Part shown: one piece after another, positions 57,824-64,000 of the stretch
Position numbering within the stretch: position 1 is the first letter of the stretch
Layout: each line of letters begins with the position of its first letter
Assembly (NCBI GenBank): GCA_011317545.1
Contig: WUJK01000007.1
Coordinates: 2,108,001-2,172,000 of the forward strand
Reading direction: 5' to 3'
Origin: Coniella vitis
Taxonomy: Eukaryota; Ascomycota; Sordariomycetes; Diaporthales; Schizoparmaceae
DNA: 64,000 nt
Notes under the pieces: generated by a model
What the model was told of the DNA's origin: nothing
The model's database searches: none
The model's input: the letters and a program-made list of their open reading frames with translations, nothing else
Position numbers and translations under genes: made by a program

Positions 57824-59733
57824 ATGAGGAGTTGGACCACGCTGCTAGCTCTGCTAGCATTGTCCATATGGACAGTCCAGGCCATGGAGGTCAAGATGGT
57901 TCGTCTTGCGCCGGGCTTCTGGAGTTATGATTCCGCTGTTGCTAATAGACATTCTCCCTTTCCAGGACCAGTCCGACGAAAACAAGCAGAGATGCGCCGG
58001 CATGTACTCACAACAAGCTTGGGGCGGGCCTGTCGATCCATTCATCCTCATCAAATTCCTGCCATACGAAGGCGATCAAGACGCCGTGGTCAGCTTGGTC
58101 CTGTTCGAGTGGAGAGACGAGGACTTGATTGGCGTCTACCCATCCGCCGATGCACCCCAGGTATGAGATACCGCCGAGACAAAAGGCTTATATGCAGGTC
58201 CTAATTCCGGAGTAGAAGGTCATTATTTGCGAGCAACAATATGCAGAGGCCGGATACTGCGACGAGCAAGACGTTGGAAAGTTCATCCTTTCACCGAATG
58301 CAACCGAGCTTTCCAGGAACCTCATCCTTTCCGAAGCCATCCACTTGAAGAGTTCCCAGCCCATAAAGTACGACATCAAGAATACGGGCTACTACTGCGT
58401 CCTTACCGATAAGTTTACCGCGAATGACTACGAGCTTGTTGTCGAGTTTAGAAATGCTTTTGGCGAACTTCCAGCCACGCAGATCCCCAAGTTGCCCTTC
58501 TATGGAGGCATCACACTTCTCTACTTTTTTGTGGCAGCTTATTGGGGATTCCTGTATTACCAGCATCACTCTGATATCTGTAAGCCGCATCTTGGAGCCA
58601 ATAAGATAACTAGACTTGTTTACTAACAATGTCCATAGTGCCGGTTCAAAATTACATAACGGCCATTCTGATTTTCCTGGTTGTTGAAATGCTAATGACT
58701 TGGGGTTTCTATGGTTTGTGCTGCCACGAATCAATCTTTAAATGGTTGGCTGACATCTAATGCTAGATTACCTCAACCGCAATGGCTCGAATGTTGGCTC
58801 TAGGGTCATGCTGGTCATAGTCGGCGTTCTCAACGCGGTCCGAAATTCCTTTTCCTTCTTCTTGCTCTTAATTGTATGCATGGGATACGGCGTCGTCAAG
58901 CCCACGCTGGGCCGCACCATGATCTGGGTACGATGGCTGGCAATTGCTCACTTCATCTTTGGCCTGGTTTATGCTATCACTAGTCTCGTCATCACCCCCG
59001 AGAGCGCAGGTAAGATGATCGCAAGCATCGATTCACAAAATCGATAAAACGCTGACACCTTACAGGGCCCTTTGTGCTGTTGATTGTGCTGCCATTGGCG
59101 GCGACTCTGACGGCATTCTATGTATGGACGCTGAATTCGCTCAATTTCACCCTCAAGGACCTTCGCGAGCGGAAGCAACATGCAAAGGAAAGCATGTACA
59201 GGAAGCTATGGTGGGCCATCCTCATCAGCATCGTTGTCATTTTCGGCTTTTTCTTCCTGAACAGCTTCTCTTTTGCTTCAACAAGCGACCCCGATTTTGC
59301 GCCCTTCCACTGGAAATCACGCTGGTTCATTCTGGATGGCTGGCTAAATCTAGTGTACTTTGCTGACGTGGCATGGATTGCATACGTTTGGCGGCCGACT
59401 GCCAACAACAAACGCTTCGCGATGTCGGACGAACTTGCACAGGATGATGACGGTACCTTTGAAATAAACAACATGGATATCGGTGCACCGGATGACTCGG
59501 ACGATGAGGAGGCGAGTGTGGGCGCTAAGCACTTGAAGCATCCGAGGGCATCTGGCCCAAGCTCTGGCACAGAGGGCTATGATACACCTTCTGGAGCAAC
59601 CGGTAGCAGTCAGAGGCCGAGAGGCTCGCTGGATGGCGAGACCATCTTCGCTATTGGTGATGACGACAAGTTCTCAGAGGACGGAAACGAGTCCGATGAA
59701 GATGTTGGTTTGGTCAAGGGGCAGAGCAAGTGA
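57824..59733 (+). CDS. PTM1/GPR107-like seven-transmembrane protein
   Basis: Lung seven-transmembrane-receptor family (yeast Ptm1/YHL017w, human GPR107/108), a Golgi/endosome membrane protein linked to retrograde trafficking. Exons 57824-57898, 57966-58160, 58216-58579, 58639-58713, 58767-59009 and 59066-59733 give 539 aa. A signal peptide (RSWTTLLALLALSIWTVQA) is followed by a luminal domain with CAGMYS, FEWRDEDLIGVYP and ICEQQYAEAGYC. Seven hydrophobic helices follow, from PFYGGITLLYFFVAAYWGFL to WLNLVYFADVAWIAYVWRPT; the family signature RNSFSFFLLLIVCMGYGVVK is present. The cytosolic tail is acidic. Exon 1 ends in a weak GTTCGT donor but keeps frame. Confidence 0.92.
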
Positions 59734-60061
59734 GAAAGGTTGTGGAGAAAATGCTCTCCTATGCTTGTGCAATGACCAGTTAGTGGTTCCCATCTAGCAA
59801 AGGAGATATATATTATGCTTTCGTAGGTCTTTTGGCGTTTACGGAATACCGGACTTCAAAAGACATGGTCACGGTGTATGGGATGGGGTACGGGATTTCA
59901 AATTCCAGATTGATCGTCATATATAGTTCGAATTTTGTGACAATAGTGATTTGGCACAAGGTGCCTGGTGTACAGCTAAGGTCTCTAGCGAGAAGAGTCC
60001 AAACATGACCGTGTGTGCAGCCTTGGAAGTCTTTTATTACACTGGCATTGTAGATCGTGTG
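59734..60061. other. Short convergent intergenic region
   Basis: 328 bases between the ends of the PTM1-like gene and NDUFAF7. No gene is seen. Confidence 0.4.
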
Positions 60062-61826
60062 TTATGCGCCAACATCACCGCCGAATCCAACGGGTCTTCT
60101 CTGCCCATCATTCTCGGGGAGAATGGCCAAGGCCTTGTATACCTTTCCCATTCCCGCCGGACTTCTATCAACAAGTCGCTTCCAGGCTCTTTCGACATCT
60201 TTGGCTCTTTCTTCGCTGCCTTGTCTCTGTCTCAAGCCTTTGAGTAACTGCTCCGCTCTTTCTCTTATTCCCATACCCTCAAGGAACGTTCCCTGCTCCA
60301 CAGGACCATGGACCTCCACGCCTTCACTAGCATTCAACGCCGCCTCCGCGATTGCCGCAAAGTCCACGTCCGCGCTGAGGTCTGTCAAGCCCGGTTCCGC
60401 GAAAGGGCTTACGCGTCGGTGGCGGCTAATACCGCGCAGCGAATTCACAGGTATGCTTCCGTCGCCGGGACCGTAGTCAAGGATGAGAGCGGCACCGCAT
60501 GGTTTCGCTTTAGGGTGCTGCGCAGAGCCGCCGATGCGCGTGGCCAGGTCGGCCGCATAGAGGAAGAGATCTGGAGAAATTTCAATGAGGGCACCCGGCA
60601 TGGATTTAAGGGCGCGGTAGCGCGCCGAGGATTCGGGAAGATATTGAGAGTGGCGTGTAGAGGATTGTGAGAGGTTGAGTTGAAAGTCTGGGACGGGCGT
60701 GTCGTGGGACTGCGTCTTCGGGGTGCCGAGACTGGTGTGGGTTGAGCCGGGAGGAGTAGGCGAGACGACCATTTCGCGCCACTCTCGTGTAGGTTTAGGC
60801 GTATCTGGAGCCTGTGCTGATGCGGCTGGGGAGTTGGATTTGGGAACTGGAGGAACTTCGACTACTTGGAAAGCGTGGATAGGCAGAGCGTCGAAGAATT
60901 CGTGTGCCACGATTAAAGGCATCTTCGCCGGATCTGCTAGGCCATGAGCAAACATATCCTATAAGAAGCGCAAAGCGGAAAGCGAGCATACCTTGAGGGA
61001 TAGACTTTATGGTCTGAGCCCACACGATCGGGAAGCCTCCGTACTTGGTCACGCTGTGCCAGCCGACTTTGGACTCCCTCATATGTGCCTCCTCGCCGCA
61101 AAGTAGATTCTTTTGCGCAAGCCGAAGCTCAGCGCTGGCCTCAACCATGTAAATAGCATCGATTGCGTTGGCCATGTCCTTGAAAGTGGAAATTGTCTGA
61201 CTGTTGTGTTAGAGGATCGCACTCCACGCCGCCTCGCGCCTCGGGCGAATCGACAGGCAAATGCAAGAAGAGACTTACACGCAGCATATCGTCCATAAGT
61301 GTTCCTCTGCCAGGCCCAATTTCCATGAGTTGCACGCCTGTTTTGGGCCGACCCTGGCTCAACCATTCCGCCACAAACCAAATACCAATCAACTCTCCAA
61401 AAACTTGAGAGATCTCTGGTGATGTGACAAAGTCTCCCTTGAGTCCAAACTGGTCTCGGCCCTGCTCCAGGGCTCCGGTGTAGTAGCCGCCAACATCACC
61501 AGTCAGACACATGCGCATAAAACTCGCCAGAGGCACCGGGCCTGTCATCTTTTGGCAGGATTAGTTCACAGATCGAGAAACGAATGTGCGCACAAGAAAC
61601 TCTGGTTGTCATTTACCTGAATAGCCTGTGCGAGCTGCTTCGCCAATGGCGTTGACCATTTTCGTTCCTCGCTGTACCTCACCACTGTCGTCGACAAGCT
61701 TCTGTATCGTAAGGAAACACCCACGGTTGGTGATGGTAATACTTTTCGATGCGCCTCGAGCCCATGACGGGCTAATCTGGTTATCAATGATCTCATGGCC
61801 ACAATGATGCCAAAACGGGCGTTCAA
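60062..61826 (-). CDS. NDUFAF7/MidA-type protein arginine methyltransferase
   Basis: Mitochondrial SAM-dependent methyltransferase that dimethylates an arginine of complex I subunit NDUFS2 during assembly. Exons 61617-61826, 61279-61548, 60992-61196 and 60062-60936 give 519 aa. The N-terminus is Arg-rich and lacks acidic residues, a good presequence; the second Met (61796) is an alternative start. Core motifs: GPVPLASFMRMCLTGDVGGY, GDFVTSPEISQVFGELIGIW, the SAM-binding MEIGPGRGTLMDDML (about 145-159), AHEFFDALPIHAFQVVE, and ALILDYGPGDG-SIPVNSLRGI towards the C-terminus. Intron 3 (60937-60991) uses a CTAG acceptor; the nearer TATAG would give a 33-base intron and break frame. Its presence suggests that the species keeps complex I. 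Confidence 0.92.
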
Positions 61827-62266
61827 ATGAGCGGGCTCTCTCCCATTATTGGAATCTCTTCAATTCTTGTGGCGAGTGTGAACTGAGTTTCCGTTGAACC
61901 TAGTCCAGTGGCAGTCACTATGAGCCCTTAGGTACGTACCTCGTGCTGGTGTACGGATACTCAGTTGCTAAGTACAGTATTTACTTGTTACTGCGGTAAC
62001 TAGCGGCAAGTACGGCGGTAAATGTCTACAGAACCCCTGAAGTTCGGCAGGCATCTCCACGTAGTCGGGCCCCGTCGACATCATCGTCAGAACAAAGAGG
62101 CACCGTGCCACTGGCTTCTTGATGTTTCTCTGCCCACACCAATTCCACGCAGTCCTCGATCCCATCCGTCCTTTTATCAGCACTAATCGTCGTATTATCC
62201 ATCGCTTCACCCGACCCGATTAATATTGTTTTCCGATTGCTCACACACCCAAATGCTCTTCCAATA
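61827..62266. promoter_or_regulatory. Divergent promoter region, NDUFAF7 / CDK gene
   Basis: 440 bases between divergent starts, with several GTAC-containing patches near 61930-61975. No gene is seen. Confidence 0.45.
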
Positions 62267-63777
62267 ATGACTGGCAAGAGCAAGTCGCGCTGGGCTGATA
62301 GCGAAGAGGACGCTGCGCGTGAAGCCGAAGCCAAGAAACAAAAGGAATTGAGGAAGCGGCTCAAAAAAGATAGAGAAGCCGCTGCGGCCGTGCAAAAGAG
62401 AAGTGCCCTGGTTGAAAGAGAACAACTGCCGAGAGACAATAGCGCCGAGGATGATGGTTACGCCGCCGACCAGCAGCGGCCTGCGAAGCGACGCAGACTT
62501 ACACCAGAACCAAAATCTCCCGTGCAAAAGGATAACGGTGCCGCTGGAAACACCAGACTTCTGCGTTTCCAAGCAGGCGGCTTTGGCAAGTCCCGAAGCG
62601 TCGAAAATTACGATAAACTCAATGATATTGAGGAGGGCGCATATGGCTGGGTAGCACGCGCCAAGGAAGTTGCAACGGGCAAAGTTGTTGCGCTCAAGAG
62701 GTTAAAGATTGAAGCAAATGATCGGAACGGACTACCCGTTACCGGTCTACGCGAAATACAAATTCTCAAGGACTGTGAGCACAAGAACATTGTCAGGCTA
62801 CAGGAGGTTGTTGTAGGAGACGACACGACCAAGATAGAGAAGTTCGTATCACATTTCTTGTCTCTAAAAGCGCCTGCTTCAAGTGAGTGATATGCGAAGG
62901 TGATGGCTGACATTTGTATCTATGCAGCATCTTCTTAGTCCTCGAATTCCTTGAACATGATCTCAAATCAATACTCGAAGACATGCCCCAGCCATTTCTC
63001 ACGAGTGAAGTCAAAACTCTCCTCCTCCAGCTCGCCAGTGGTGTGGCATACCTCCATGACAATTGGGTCCTCCACCGCGACCTCAAGACTTCCAATCTCC
63101 TCCTCAACAACCGTGGGCAGCTTAAGATTGCCGACTTTGGCATGGCACGTTATGTGGGCGACCCGCCACCACACAAGCTCACGCAACTGGTTGTGACGCT
63201 GTGGTATCGATCTCCCGAGCTCCTACTCGGCACAGCAAGCTATGGCGAGGCTGTTGATATGTGGAGCGTGGGATGCATCTTTGGCGAGCTGCTAACGCGC
63301 GAGCCGCTATTACAAGGACGGAACGAGGTAGATGAGCTGACCAAGATCTTTGAATTATGCGGCATACCTACCGAAGAAAGCTGGCCGGGCTTCAGGCGAT
63401 TGCCAAATGCAAGAACATTGCATTTGCCATCTGGAAAGGCGAACACGGGCTCCGTCATTCGAGCCAAGTTTCCCTTACTGACAGCAGCGGGTGCGGCGTT
63501 GCTGAATGATCTCCTGAGTTTGGATCCGTCAAAACGGCCTAGCGCACGAGATATGCTGAGCCACGAGTATTTCCGGCAAGACCCTAGGCCAAAATCCGAG
63601 GCCATGTTCCCGACGTTTCCTAGTAAAGCTGGTCAAGAGCGGAGGAGGAGGAGAGATACCCCCAACGCGCCTGGAAGAGGCGAAGCGGTGGACCTGGGCA
63701 TCGTTGACTTTAGTGGCATCTTCAATGGAAGAGAAAAGGAGGAGCGGGGAGGGGGTTTTTCTCTCAGAATGGTTTGA
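62267..63777 (+). CDS. Cyclin-dependent kinase of the PITSLRE/CDK10-CDK11 type
   Basis: Ser/Thr kinase, 474 aa, exons 62267-62841 and 62928-63777. Residues 1-110 are charged and disordered with an NLS-like KRRR. The kinase domain begins near 115. The glycine loop is IEEGAYGWV, the ATP-binding Lys is K144 (VALKRL), and the cyclin-binding helix is GLPVTGLREIQIL (about 155-167), closest to PITSLRE/PISSLRE of CDK11/CDK10 rather than PSTAIRE. The catalytic loop is HRDLKTSN (D243). The DFG motif is at 261-263, and the T-loop threonine is probably T277 before VVTLWYRSPELLLG. Relatives act in transcription, splicing or cell-cycle control. The intron starts with a weak GTTCGT donor and joins exactly as TKIE-NIFLVLEF. 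The C-terminal tail is Arg/Gly-rich. Confidence 0.92.
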
Positions 63778-64000
63778 GGAGTTCATTCCTGTCCATATCA
63801 ACAAAAAATGTCCTACTCCGGTGTGAGTAGCCTTCAGTACAGTAGCTGTCCTCACTTTGACAGCACACTAGAGTCACTTGCGTCGGATAGGCGAATTATA
63901 TGTATACCAGTCCCAATTCCACCATTATGCGCCTATCTCCTTCCTTCATTAGTACATTTCATGATTCCAGGGTGTGTTTGATCCATATGTAGCCAACCAA
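63778..64000. other. 3' region of the CDK gene, window end
   Basis: 223 bases after the CDK stop codon. No gene is seen before the window ends. Confidence 0.4.

Noticed and set aside
60958..60970. TATAG acceptor for NDUFAF7 intron 3
   Set aside because: It would make a 33-base intron and shift the frame; the CTAG at 60937-60940 gives 55 bases and keeps frame.

Overview
The window is nuclear DNA of a filamentous ascomycete, most likely a sordariomycete and perhaps a hypocrealean. The evidence is dense protein genes split by short introns (49-110 bases, GT...CTNAC...AG), a PacC pH regulator, a PTM1/GPR107-like seven-helix protein, INSIG, LONRF and fungal-type subunits of THO and polymerase alpha. 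I see no rRNA, tRNA, transposon, CRISPR array or secondary-metabolite cluster. Exon joins were worked out by hand; every spliced model given here has a coding length divisible by three.

Layout. 0.07-10.1 kb: TOP3 (-), a DUF1295 membrane reductase-like gene (+), a small predicted N-myristoylated protein (+), a TMEM205-like membrane protein (-) with an apparent 5-base microexon, and Ku80 (+) with a GC-AG intron. 11.2-18.9 kb: pacC (-), a 2.6-kb promoter region crowded with PacC-type GCCAAG sites, MAK11 (+) and INSIG (-). 18.9-23.3 kb: 4.4 kb without a recognisable gene. 23.3-32.9 kb: a RING/LON-domain protein (+), then THOC1/HPR1 (-) and Aquarius/Cwf11 (+) in divergent orientation. 32.9-41.3 kb: 3.6 kb without a gene, then eIF4G (+). 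42.4-49.9 kb: POL1 (-) and a mitochondrial PPR protein (+), divergent. 50.6-64 kb: an unrecognised protein (-), a tiny SMP-like gene (+), KTI12 (-), U-box cyclophilin CYP60/PPIL2 (-), the PTM1-like gene (+), NDUFAF7/MidA (-) and a PITSLRE/CDK10-like kinase (+).

Nearly all genes are housekeeping: genome maintenance (TOP3, Ku80, POL1), RNA processing and export (THOC1, Aquarius, CYP60, the CDK), translation and ribosome assembly (eIF4G, MAK11, KTI12), mitochondria (PPR, NDUFAF7), and membrane or sterol biology (INSIG, DUF1295, PTM1-like). They do not form one pathway; neighbours are linked mainly by shared divergent promoters.

The most unusual signals are non-coding. A 9-base palindromic element, TACTATGTA or its reverse complement TACATAGTA, occurs exactly 21 times. 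Every copy is intergenic, and about 0.5 would be expected by chance. Two promoter regions carry it as close inverted pairs, one a perfect 27-base palindrome. The second signal is 12 GCCAAG sites within 1.1 kb upstream of pacC, where about 0.6 are expected, pointing to strong autoregulation.
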